Under the pieces are notes generated by a model that was given only the letters and a program-made list of their open reading frames with translations, did not search any database and was not told the origin of the DNA. This document shows positions 52,754 through 60,506 of a stretch of DNA of 64,000 nt, one piece after another (within the stretch, counting starts at the first letter, position 1; each line of letters opens with the position of its first letter). The stretch is from assembly GCF_011516635.5 (NCBI RefSeq), contig NZ_CP096255.1:7872501-7936500 (forward strand). The letters are read 5' to 3'. The translations under genes were made by a program, and so were the position numbers. Source of the stretch: Bradyrhizobium barranii subsp. apii (GTDB lineage: Bacteria; Pseudomonadota; Alphaproteobacteria; Rhizobiales; Xanthobacteraceae).

Positions 52754-53566
52754 ATGCAAAGCTTTCGCGTCAACGGTTACGACATGGCCTATCTCGAAGT
52801 CGGCGACGGCCCGCCGCTGGTCTGCGTGCATGGCACGTTAGGTGATTTCCGCACTTGGTATTCAGTGCTCGGCCCGCTGTCGAAGTCCCATCGCGTCATC
52901 TCGGTCAGCCTGCGGCACTTCTTTCCCGAGCATTGGGACGCCGTCGGCGACGACTACAAGATGGCGCAACACGTCGCGGACACGATCGCCTTCATCGAGC
53001 AGGTCAAACCCGGGCCGGTCGACCTGATGGGCCATTCGCGCGGCGGACACATCGCGTTTCGGGTCGCGCAAGCGCGGCCTGACCTCCTGCGCAAGCTGGT
53101 GCTGGCCGAGCCGGGCGGCGATCTCGACGCCAGCCTGCCGGTGCCCGAAGGCACGCCCGCGCATCCGCCGCTCGCCGCGAAGACGATACGCTCGGTCGAG
53201 ATGATCCGCGCCGGCGATCTCGACGGCGCGCTGCAGAATTTCTACGAGGGCATCGAAGGCGACGGCTCGTGGCGGCGCGTGCCGGCGGCGGCGAAGCAAC
53301 AGCTGCGCGACAACACGCTCACCTTCCTCGGCCAGATCGACGAGCAGCGCCGGCCCTACACGCTCGCTGATGCGCAGGCGATCAGGACCCCGACGCTGCT
53401 GATCGGCGGCGGCGCCACGATCGGCAGCCTGTCGGTGATGTGGCGCGTGCTGGCCGAGCACATCGCGGGCAGCAAGACGGCGGTGATCGAGAATGCCGGC
53501 CACTGGATGTTCGAGCAGGCGCCGCTTGAGTTCGGCGAGGTGGTGAACAGGTTTCTGGCGGAGTAG
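52754..53566 (+). CDS. Alpha/beta hydrolase, tandem copy B
   Basis: A 270-residue paralogue of the gene before: MQSFRVNGYDMAYLEV, PLVCVHGTLGDFRTW, GHSRGGH (nucleophile Ser) and ENAGHWMFEQAP (His). Two bases separate the genes (TGATC ATG), so they are translated from one message. The two differ most in the cap region (about residues 130-180), which suggests different substrates. Confidence 0.88.
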   Translation: MQSFRVNGYDMAYLEVGDGPPLVCVHGTLGDFRTWYSVLGPLSKSHRVISVSLRHFFPEHWDAVGDDYKMAQHVADTIAFIEQVKPGPVDLMGHSRGGHIAFRVAQARPDLLRKLVLAEPGGDLDASLPVPEGTPAHPPLAAKTIRSVEMIRAGDLDGALQNFYEGIEGDGSWRRVPAAAKQQLRDNTLTFLGQIDEQRRPYTLADAQAIRTPTLLIGGGATIGSLSVMWRVLAEHIAGSKTAVIENAGHWMFEQAPLEFGEVVNRFLAE

Positions 53567-53577
53567 CTTTCTTTTTT

Positions 53578-53730
53578 CCTTCTCCCCTCTTGTCCGCCGA
53601 AGCCTTCAGGCGAAGGCGGATGTGGGAGAAGGATCACATCTGCAAATGAGTCTGCGGAGAAATACCCCTCACCCAAGTGAGTTCGTGTCTCCCAGCGGCG
53701 CCGCCCTCTCCCGCAAGGGGAGAGGGCACA
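53578..53730. repeat. Composite intergenic repeat, CCTTCTCCCC family
   Basis: CCTTCTCCCC...GTGGGAGAAGG at the left and CCCTCTCCCGCAAGGGGAGAGGG (two arms) at the right enclose a stretch including CCCCTCACCC. It is related to the composite repeat at 46337-46520. Confidence 0.7.
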
Positions 53731-53735
53731 GAAAC

Positions 53736-54194
53736 TCACACCTTCCACACGCCCACCGGCATCTTGATCGTCGCATTCAGCCGGTTCCAGACGTTGATGG
53801 TCGCGATCGAGAGGATCAGGGTTGCGAGCTCGCGCTCGTCAAAATGCTTGGCGGCCTCGTTCCAGATCGCATCCGGCACCGGGTCCTCGCGATCCGCAAG
53901 GCGCGTGACGGCTTCGGTCAGCGCCAGCGCGGCGCGTTCGGCGTCGCTGAAATAGGGCGCATCGCGCCAGGCCGACACGGCAAACAGGCGCTCGTCGGTC
54001 TCACCCAGCTTGCGGGCGATCTTCGGATGCATGTCGACGCAGACGCTGCAGCCATTGATCTGGCTGGCGCGCAGGTGCACCAGTTCGAGGAGTTTTTCCG
54101 GCAGGCCCTGCTTGGTCAAATTGCCAAGGGACTGAAGGACATTCATGGCCTCCGGCAGGACCATGACCGGGTGGTTCATGCGGGCGTGCATCAT
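53736..54194 (-). CDS. Carboxymuconolactone decarboxylase/AhpD-family protein
   Basis: A 152-residue CMD-family protein with the redox CxxC motif INGCSVCVDMHPK (about residues 46-58) and a following His, typical of AhpD-like alkylhydroperoxidases. The gene lies opposite the ECF41 sigma gene and has an ECF41-type promoter at 54263-54289. Genes for CMD-family proteins are the best known targets and neighbours of ECF41 sigma factors. It is translated from 54194 (ATG ATG, with CGGAGA upstream). Confidence 0.88.
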   Translation of the reverse strand: MMHARMNHPVMVLPEAMNVLQSLGNLTKQGLPEKLLELVHLRASQINGCSVCVDMHPKIARKLGETDERLFAVSAWRDAPYFSDAERAALALTEAVTRLADREDPVPDAIWNEAAKHFDERELATLILSIATINVWNRLNATIKMPVGVWKV

Positions 54195-54227
54195 CTTGCG
54201 TCTCCGTTTGAAAATTTCGACGGTTCC

Positions 54228-54254
54228 GGTCACATCGGCCGGATTGGCTTCGTC
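54228..54254 (+). promoter_or_regulatory. ECF41-type promoter for the sigma gene
   Basis: GGTCACA (54228-54234), 16 bases, CGTC (54251-54254). The published ECF41 promoter is TGTCACA with CGTC at -10, so there is one mismatch. The sigma start codon is 36 bases after the -10. Confidence 0.7.
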
Positions 54255-54262
54255 ATGGGCAT

Positions 54263-54289
54263 GACGGATTGCGATGAGGGAATGTGACC
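54263..54289 (-). promoter_or_regulatory. ECF41-type promoter for the CMD-family gene
   Basis: On the minus strand GGTCACA (54289-54283), 16 bases, CGTC (54266-54263): the same sequence and spacing as the plus-strand copy. The -10 elements of the two promoters are only 8 bases apart, so polymerases on them would exclude each other. Confidence 0.7.
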
Positions 54290-54290
54290 G

Positions 54291-55160
54291 ATGACCCAGA
54301 AAAACTTCGAAGAAAATTTCCTCGGCCGCCAGTTCGAGGCCAGCAGGGACCATCTGCGCGCGGTCGCCTACCGGATGCTGGGTTCCAGCGCCGAGGTCGA
54401 CGATGCCGTGCAGGAGGCCTGGCTGCGGGTCAGCCGTTACGACACGTCCGATGTCGCGAACCTGCGCGGCTGGCTGACCACCGTGGTCGCGCGCATCTGC
54501 CTCGACATGCTGCGCGCGCGCAAATCGCGCCGCGAGGACCCGATGGGCCCGCATGTGCCCGAGCCGGTCGACGAGACGCGGGAGCGCGAGGCGGAGATGG
54601 CCGATTCCGTCGGCGCGGCCCTCCTCGTCGTGCTCGAGACATTGCAGCCGGCGGAGCGGCTGGCCTTCGTGCTGCACGATATGTTCGCAGTCCCGTTCGA
54701 GGAGATCGCGCCGATCGTCGGACGCTCGGTCGACGCCTCGCGGCAGCTTGCGAGCCGCGCACGTCGGCGCGTCCAGGGTGCGCCGGTGCCCGAGGCGGAC
54801 ATCTCGCACCAGCGCGCGATCGTCGATGCCTTCCTCAGGGCTTCGCGCGAGGGCAATTTCGAGGGCCTGCTGGCCGTGCTCGATCCCGACGTCGTGTTCC
54901 GTGCCGACCAGGCTGCGATGCGGCTCGGCACGCTGCCGGAGATCCGCGGCGCGGATGCGGTCGCGCAGCTCTACAAGGGCCGTGCGCAGGCTGCACGGAC
55001 GGCGCTGGTCGATGGCGAGATGGGCGTCGCTGTCATCTTCGGCGGACGTCTGCGCATCGCGCTGCGCGTGACGTTCAACGGCGACCGGATCGCGGGGATC
55101 GAGGCGGTGGCCGACGCGGACCAGATCGCGACAATGGAGGTGGAAGTGCTGGAGCGCTAG
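54291..55160 (+). CDS. ECF41-family sigma factor with fused SnoaL-like domain
   Basis: A 289-residue sigma factor. Region 2 is RDHLRAVAYRMLGSSAEVDDAVQEAWLRVSRYD (about residues 18-50) and region 4 LQPAERLAFVLHDMFAVPFEEIAPIVGRSVDASRQLASRARRRV (about 113-158). A C-terminal SnoaL/NTF2-like domain (about 165-289) is fused; in ECF41 it both enables and limits sigma activity without a separate anti-sigma factor. It is divergent from a CMD-family gene, the diagnostic context, and both have the same promoter type, so it most likely activates itself and that gene. Confidence 0.93.
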   Translation: MTQKNFEENFLGRQFEASRDHLRAVAYRMLGSSAEVDDAVQEAWLRVSRYDTSDVANLRGWLTTVVARICLDMLRARKSRREDPMGPHVPEPVDETREREAEMADSVGAALLVVLETLQPAERLAFVLHDMFAVPFEEIAPIVGRSVDASRQLASRARRRVQGAPVPEADISHQRAIVDAFLRASREGNFEGLLAVLDPDVVFRADQAAMRLGTLPEIRGADAVAQLYKGRAQAARTALVDGEMGVAVIFGGRLRIALRVTFNGDRIAGIEAVADADQIATMEVEVLER

Positions 55161-55243
55161 CGGGACGTGGCATCTGGACAGCCCGGATGTTACGCTGAAG
55201 TCCAATCGCGCGCGGTGCGCTCAAGACGCGAAAGGACGATTCC

Positions 55244-56500
55244 ATGACAGCCCGCTTCATTCCCCTGCTCGCCTTGTCCCTGCTCGGCCTCGCCGCCGGC
55301 AGCACCATCGCGCTTGCGGCCGCCGACGAGAAGCTGAAAGCCGCGGCCGAGCAGGAGAAGGCGCCGCTGATCGAGACCCTGCACGACATGGTGATGATCG
55401 AAAGCGGCAGCAGCGATGCCGAAGGCCTGACGAAGATGGCCGAATTCACCGAAGCGCGCCTGAAGGCGCTGGGCGCCACCATCGAGCGGCGCAAGACCAC
55501 CGCGGGTACGGGCGCCGACATGGTGATCGCCACCTTCCAGGGCACCGGGTCGCGCAAGCTGATGCTGATCGCGCATATGGACACGGTCTATCAGCGCGGC
55601 ATCCTCGCAAGCGAGCCGTACCGTATCGACGGCAACCGCATCTACGGCCCCGGCATCGCCGACGACAAGGGCGGCATCGCCGTGGTCCTGCATGCGCTCA
55701 AGATCCTGAAGGACGCCGGCTGGCGGGATTACGCCAGGCTCACCGTGTCCTTCAATCCGGATGAAGAGGTCGGCTCGATCGGGTCGGGCGAGATCATCGC
55801 AGAGCTCGCCGACCAGCACGACCTCGTGCTCTCCTGCGAACCGACGGTGGCCGCGCCGATCGCCAAGAATGACGGGCTGCTGCTGGGCGCGAGCGGCACC
55901 GCCACCGCGAAGATGGAGGTGAAGGGCCGCGCCTCGCATGCCGGCGCCGCGCCCGATCTCGGCCGCAACGCGCTGATCGAGCTCGCGCACCAATTGCAGC
56001 AGACGAAGGACGTGGCGAAGTCGATCCCGGGCACGCAGCTGAACTGGACCACGGCGCAGGCGGGCACGGTGCGCAACCAGATTCCGGAAAAGGCCGAGGC
56101 CGGCGCCGACATCCGCCTGACCATCCCCGATGGCATCGCCAAATTGCAGGCGGCGCTCGACGCGAAGGTGAAGGACAAGTTCGTGCCCGACACCGAAACC
56201 ACGGTGACGATCATTGCGGGCCGCCCGCCCTTCGTCGCCAGCGATCGCGGCCGCGCGCTCGCGCAGGAGGGGCAGGCGATCTATGCCGAGATCGACCGCA
56301 AGCTCGACATCGCCGAGATGACCGGCGGCGCCACCGATGCCGGCTATGCCAACCGCAGCGGCAAGGCGGTCGTGGTCGAGAGCTTTGGCCTCGCCGGCTT
56401 CGGCTATCACGCCCGGGACGAGTTCATCGACACCAACTCGATCGTGCCGCGGCTCTATCTGATGAGCCGGATACTGATCGAGCAGGGCAAGAAGAAGTAG
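55244..56500 (+). CDS. M20-family peptidase, carboxypeptidase G2 type
   Basis: A 418-residue zinc peptidase with a signal peptide (about 1-25, ending IALAA). Metal ligands and catalytic residues are visible in AHMDTV, YGPGIADDKGG, NPDEEVGS and the late GYHARDEFID. Between the two halves of the catalytic domain is the dimerisation domain (SHAGAAPDLGRNALIELAH). This is the glutamate carboxypeptidase (CPG2-like) layout, which removes C-terminal glutamate from peptides or folates in the periplasm. It stands alone, with its own AAAGGA site. Confidence 0.9.
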   Translation: MTARFIPLLALSLLGLAAGSTIALAAADEKLKAAAEQEKAPLIETLHDMVMIESGSSDAEGLTKMAEFTEARLKALGATIERRKTTAGTGADMVIATFQGTGSRKLMLIAHMDTVYQRGILASEPYRIDGNRIYGPGIADDKGGIAVVLHALKILKDAGWRDYARLTVSFNPDEEVGSIGSGEIIAELADQHDLVLSCEPTVAAPIAKNDGLLLGASGTATAKMEVKGRASHAGAAPDLGRNALIELAHQLQQTKDVAKSIPGTQLNWTTAQAGTVRNQIPEKAEAGADIRLTIPDGIAKLQAALDAKVKDKFVPDTETTVTIIAGRPPFVASDRGRALAQEGQAIYAEIDRKLDIAEMTGGATDAGYANRSGKAVVVESFGLAGFGYHARDEFIDTNSIVPRLYLMSRILIEQGKKK

Positions 56501-56650
56501 GCGCCGGGGCCGGCCAAGCCATTTTGGCGAAAACAACCCCATGCACAGTAAACGGCCCTAGCGATATCAATAGCTTAGCGTACCCCAAAATGACGGCTTG
56601 AGGGGGCCACGAGGCCCATCTTGACGCCCTCCCCCTCCTGCGATACCTTC

Positions 56651-56670
56651 GAATACGGAATTCCGTATTC
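56651..56670. promoter_or_regulatory. Perfect 20-bp palindrome, likely GntR operator
   Basis: GAATACGGAATTCCGTATTC is a perfect inverted repeat 25 bases before the GTG start of the GntR gene. Dyads with an ATACGGNATNCCGTAT-like core are common for FCD-type GntR proteins. It fixes the translation start downstream of this point. Confidence 0.75.
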
Positions 56671-56695
56671 TCTTTTGTGTCTCGGCGCTGCCGGC

Positions 56696-57373
56696 GTGAT
56701 CCCTCTCGACCCGCTCCCGAACCTGATCGACCAGGTCTATGCGCGGATCCTGGAGGCGATCTCCGACCGCACGCTTCAACCCGGCCAGCGCATCCGGCAG
56801 AACGAACTCGCCGACAAGCTCGGCGTGTCGCGCCAACCGGTGTCGCATGCGCTGCATCTGCTGCACCGGCAGGGTCTCGTCGCCGAGAGCGGCCGTCGCG
56901 GCTTTGAAGTCACCCAGCTCGACCCCTCGCGCATCCGCCAGCTCTACGAGGTGCGCGGCGCCATCGATGCGCTGGCCGCCCGGCTCGCCGCTCAGCGCGC
57001 CGCAAGCGACGCGGCGGGACGCGCGCGGCTGGACGCGGCCCTCGCCGCCGGACGCCGCATCGACCGCAAGACGTCGCTCGCCGAGCTGATCGTGCTCGAC
57101 GTCGATTTTCACCGCGCGATCTATCAGCTCGCGGGCAATCCCGTGATCGAGGAGACGATCGCGCCGCAATGGCCGCATATGCGCCGCTCGATGGCGACGG
57201 TGCTCTCCGAGCTCGATTATCGCGGCAGCGCGTGGGCCGAGCATGCGACGATTGCCGGACACATTCTCGCAGGTGACGCGAAAGCCGCCGAGCGCGCAGC
57301 GCTGGCGCATGCGCAGACGGCAGGACGGATGACCGAGGAGAAATTGAGGGCGACGGACGAGGCGGCGGCGTAG
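56696..57373 (+). CDS. GntR-family (FCD-type) regulator
   Basis: A 225-residue GntR regulator. The winged helix-turn-helix is QPGQRIRQNELADKLGVSRQPVSHALHLLHRQGLV (about residues 29-63), followed by an FCD ligand-binding domain with its metal-type residues (VLDVDFHRAIYQLAGN, HATIAGHILAGD). The start GTG at 56696 is chosen because the operator lies just upstream; TTG at 56675 is an alternative. It heads a three-gene same-strand group with a PhyH-type dioxygenase and a COG4091 oxidoreductase, and probably controls that group and itself. Confidence 0.87.
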   Translation: MIPLDPLPNLIDQVYARILEAISDRTLQPGQRIRQNELADKLGVSRQPVSHALHLLHRQGLVAESGRRGFEVTQLDPSRIRQLYEVRGAIDALAARLAAQRAASDAAGRARLDAALAAGRRIDRKTSLAELIVLDVDFHRAIYQLAGNPVIEETIAPQWPHMRRSMATVLSELDYRGSAWAEHATIAGHILAGDAKAAERAALAHAQTAGRMTEEKLRATDEAAA

Positions 57374-57390
57374 CCATTTGCGCGCCCGCC

Positions 57391-57478
57391 GTCATGCCCG
57401 GGCTTGTCCCGGGCATCCACGTTCTTCTCGCGAACGTGGAGCAAAGACGTGGATGGCCGGGTCAAGCCCGGCCATGAC
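57391..57478. repeat. Intergenic palindromic repeat, GTCATGCCCGGGCTTG family
   Basis: GTCATGCCCGGGCTTGTCCCGGGCATCCACG on the left (two arms) and CGTGGATGGCCGGGTCAAGCCCGGCCATGAC on the right (two arms) form nested hairpins, with CGCGAACGTGG inside. It lies between the GntR and dioxygenase genes. Confidence 0.85.
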
Positions 57479-57514
57479 GAGAGAAAACAACAAATCAAAG
57501 CAGGAGGACGACCC

Positions 57515-58315
57515 ATGAAACTGTCTCAGGAGCAATTGGAGTTCTTCCACCGCGAGGGCTGGCTGTTCCTCCCCGAATTGTTCAGCCAGGAGGAGGTCGA
57601 CTTCCTCGCGCGCGAGGCGGTCGGGATCTATGACGCGAACCGGCCCGAGGTCTGGCGCGAGAAGAGCGGCGCGCCGCGCACGGCGTTTGCCGCACATCTC
57701 TACAACGAGGCATTCGGCATCCTGGGCGCGCATCCGCGCATGATCGACCCGGTCGAGCAATTGTTCGGCGAGCCGGTCTACATGCACCAGTTCAAGATCA
57801 ACGCGAAATCGGCCTTCACAGGCGACGTCTGGCAATGGCACCAGGATTACGGCACCTGGAAGCGCGACGACGGCATGCCGGAGCCGCGCGCGATGAACAT
57901 CGCGATCTTCCTCGACGAGGTGATGCCGATCAACGGCCCCCTGATGCTGGTGCCGCGCAGCCAGGACGCCGGCGACCTCCAGGCCTCCCACGACCTTGCG
58001 ACGACCTCCTACCCGCTGTGGACGCTGGACGAAGCGACCGTGACGCGGCTGGTCAAGCAGGGCGGCATCGTGGCGCCGACCGGCAAGCCCGGCGGCATGC
58101 TGATGTTCCACGGCAATCTCGTGCACGGCTCGGCCGGCAACATCACGCCCTACCCGCGCAAGATCGTGTACCTGACGCTGAACGCAGTCTCGAACTACAT
58201 CCGCACACCGACGCGGCCTGAATACATCGCGCATCGCGATTTTGCGCCGATCAAGACGGTGGACGATGATGCGCTGGTGCGGCTGGCACGGGCACCGCGG
58301 CAAGCTGCGGAGTAA
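57515..58315 (+). CDS. Phytanoyl-CoA dioxygenase (PhyH)-family protein
   Basis: A 266-residue Fe(II)/2-oxoglutarate-dependent oxygenase. The iron ligands are the HxD pair in WQWHQDYGTW and the late His in FHGNLVHGSAGN; the 2-oxoglutarate arginine is probably in YPRKIVYLTLNAVSN. It hydroxylates an aliphatic substrate, as phytanoyl-CoA hydroxylase or ectoine hydroxylase do. The ATG at 57515 has a perfect AGGAGG. It is followed, after a repeat, by a COG4091 oxidoreductase. The substrate is unknown. Confidence 0.88.
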   Translation: MKLSQEQLEFFHREGWLFLPELFSQEEVDFLAREAVGIYDANRPEVWREKSGAPRTAFAAHLYNEAFGILGAHPRMIDPVEQLFGEPVYMHQFKINAKSAFTGDVWQWHQDYGTWKRDDGMPEPRAMNIAIFLDEVMPINGPLMLVPRSQDAGDLQASHDLATTSYPLWTLDEATVTRLVKQGGIVAPTGKPGGMLMFHGNLVHGSAGNITPYPRKIVYLTLNAVSNYIRTPTRPEYIAHRDFAPIKTVDDDALVRLARAPRQAAE

Positions 58316-58324
58316 GTTCTCACT

Positions 58325-58425
58325 GTCATTCCGGGGCGCGCCTTCTTGGGCGCGAGCCCGGAATCCATACTCCCGATCGTGGTTATGGATTCCGGGCTCG
58401 ACGCTGCGCGTCGCCCCGGAATGAC
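58325..58425. repeat. Intergenic palindromic repeat, GTCATTCCGGGGC family (2)
   Basis: GTCATTCCGGGGCGCG on the left, CGCCCCGGAATGAC on the right, with GAATCCATA / TATGGATTC inside. Same family as 43458-43554. Confidence 0.85.
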
Positions 58426-58456
58426 GAGATTTGATTGTTGCGCTCAGGACATCCCC

Positions 58457-59764
58457 ATGAACCTCTTCCGCCTCCTCCAGGCCCGCGCGTCCGCCGGCAA
58501 GCCTGTCCGTGTCGCGCTGATCGGTGCCGGCAAGTTCGGCTCGATGTTTCTGGCGCAGGTGCCGCACACGCCGGGGCTGGAGGTGCCCATCATCGTCGAC
58601 ATCGACCGCGACCGTGCGCGCGAAGCCTGCCGCACCGTGGGCTGGGATGCGGAGCGCATCGCGGCCACCGTGTTTACCGACGACGGCGCACGCGCCATTG
58701 CCGGCGGCGCGATGGATGTTGTCGTTGAAGCGACCGGCAATCCGGCGGTCGGCATCAGGCACGCACGCGCGGCGATCGCCGCGGGCAAGCATATCGTGAT
58801 GGTCAATGTCGAGGCCGACGTGCTGGCGGGCCCGCTGCTCGCCGAGGAAGCGCGCAAGGCGGGCGTGGTCTGTTCGCTCGCCTATGGCGACCAGCCGGCG
58901 CTGACGGCCGAGATGGTCGACTGGGCGCGCGCCACCGGTTTTCGCGTGGTCGCAGCCGGCAAAGGAACAAAATATCTGCCGGCCTATCACGACGTGACGC
59001 CCGACGGCGTCTGGCAGCATTACGGCCTGACCGCGGGCGAAGCGCAGTCGGCCGGCATGAATCCGCAGATGTTCAACTCCTTCCTCAACGGCACCAAATC
59101 CGCGATCGAGATGGCCGCGATCGCCAATGCCTGCGGGCTCGACGTGCCCGCGAACGGTTTGCTGTTTCCACCCTGCGGCGTCGACGATTTGCCACACATC
59201 ATGCGGCCGCGCGAACGCGGCGGCGTGCTGGAGCGGTCGGGCGTGGTGGAAGTCGTCTCCTCGCTCGAGCGCGACGGCCGGCCGGTGTTTCGCGATCTGC
59301 GCTGGGGCGTCTATGTCGTGCTGGAGGCGCCGAACGATTATGCCGCCGATTGCTTCAGGCAATACGGCCTGAAGACCGACGGCAGCGGACGCTTCGCGGC
59401 GATGTACAAGCCGTACCATCTGATCGGGCTCGAGCTGAACATCTCGATCCTGTCGGCGGCGCTGCGGGGCGAGCCGACCGGCCAGCCCTATGGCTTCCGC
59501 GGCGACGTCGCCGCCGTGGCCAAGCGCAATCTGCGCACCGGCGAGATGCTGGACGGCGAAGGCGGCTACACGGTTTGGGGCAAGCTGGTGCCTGCGGCCG
59601 CGAGCCTCGAGGCCGGCGCGTTGCCGATCGGGCTCGCGCATCGCCTCAAGTTGAAGCACGACGTCGCCTATGGCGAAATCGTGCGCTGGAGCGACGTCGA
59701 GTTCGACGCCAGCAACGAGACGATCAAGACGCGAAAGGTAATGGAGACGGCATTCGCGAAATAG
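58457..59764 (+). CDS. COG4091 NAD(P)-dependent oxidoreductase with SAF domain (DRL-like)
   Basis: A 435-residue protein. An N-terminal Rossmann domain (VALIGAGKFGSMF, about residues 17-29; VVVEATGNPAVG) is followed by a catalytic domain (KGTKYLPAYHDVTPD, FNSFLNGTKSAIEMAAIANACGL) and a C-terminal SAF-type domain (about 350-430; GEMLDGEGGYTVWGKLVPA). It is annotated in many genomes as homoserine dehydrogenase-like or FlgA-like. The Brucella DRL enzyme, which converts deoxyxylulose phosphate to MEP, belongs to this COG, but other members have different substrates. Here the PhyH-GntR neighbourhood suggests a catabolic step instead. The start at 58457 has AGGA upstream. Confidence 0.82.
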   Translation: MNLFRLLQARASAGKPVRVALIGAGKFGSMFLAQVPHTPGLEVPIIVDIDRDRAREACRTVGWDAERIAATVFTDDGARAIAGGAMDVVVEATGNPAVGIRHARAAIAAGKHIVMVNVEADVLAGPLLAEEARKAGVVCSLAYGDQPALTAEMVDWARATGFRVVAAGKGTKYLPAYHDVTPDGVWQHYGLTAGEAQSAGMNPQMFNSFLNGTKSAIEMAAIANACGLDVPANGLLFPPCGVDDLPHIMRPRERGGVLERSGVVEVVSSLERDGRPVFRDLRWGVYVVLEAPNDYAADCFRQYGLKTDGSGRFAAMYKPYHLIGLELNISILSAALRGEPTGQPYGFRGDVAAVAKRNLRTGEMLDGEGGYTVWGKLVPAAASLEAGALPIGLAHRLKLKHDVAYGEIVRWSDVEFDASNETIKTRKVMETAFAK

Positions 59765-59767
59765 CGA

Positions 59768-60052
59768 CTAGAACTGCCCCGGTTGAGCGGGTGGACTGGG
59801 CCAATCCGATCGCAAATTGTTCGGATTATTCCTTGCGAACAAGTCCTGCCTTATAACGCCGCTCGGGCCGGCATCAATTGATGGTGGCATTCCGCGAACA
59901 TGACGGGTTGGCGCGACCATGACGCCGGTCCGAACGACACAATTGGCGGGATAGCCGACGTGTTGGCAGTAAGTTGCAGCACTCGCGCCTGCATTGCTTC
60001 CAATTGAGAAGCCAATAATTAGCGACGCTGACAAGGCAATTGATCGCTTCAT
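59768..60052 (-). CDS. Hypothetical secreted small protein
   Basis: A 94-residue protein with a signal peptide (about residues 1-26, SASLIIGFSIGSNAGASA) and a mature part with two cysteines (TYCQHVGYPANCVVR) and a Pro-rich end (WPSPPAQPGQF). The ATG at 60052 has a perfect AGGAGG. No family recognised. Its end is 3 bases from the convergent oxidoreductase. Confidence 0.65.
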   Translation of the reverse strand: MKRSIALSASLIIGFSIGSNAGASAATYCQHVGYPANCVVRTGVMVAPTRHVRGMPPSIDAGPSGVIRQDLFARNNPNNLRSDWPSPPAQPGQF

Positions 60053-60506
60053 TCTTGCCTCCTGTAGCTGATCCACGGGAGAGAATTATAGATGAAGTGT
60101 AGCTATGCCAAAGCGGTGAATGTTGAACCTTGAGTTCGGCTTCTCGATCAAAAGCCGGCATCGGCCGCAGCCCGCGCCATGTCCAACCGTATGCGGACTC
60201 ATGATCGCAGCAGGTTGCGTCCTATTCGACCACGATGGCGTTGGCTTCGGCCTCCTCGAAATTCTTGCGCTGGTCACAGCGATTGATAGCCCCGAGAAGC
60301 CAATGGCCGGGCCGAGCAGTGTCAGGATGGTGGTGCATGTTTCGCGGGATCGTGAGCACGGATTTCAGGGGATCGTGAGCAGAGATTTCAGACGATCGTG
60401 AGCACGGATTTCGCGGGATCGTGAGCAGCTTTTCAGCAACTCAGCCCGCTTCGGCCGACAACTCAACCGGCTTAGGAACTGCCTCGTCAGTGAACGAGGA
60501 AGGCCG

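Noticed and set aside
60120..60401. Plus-strand frame of 93 codons before the IS21-type element
   Set aside because: No ribosome site or motif; the opposite strand holds the DUF4239-like remnant.
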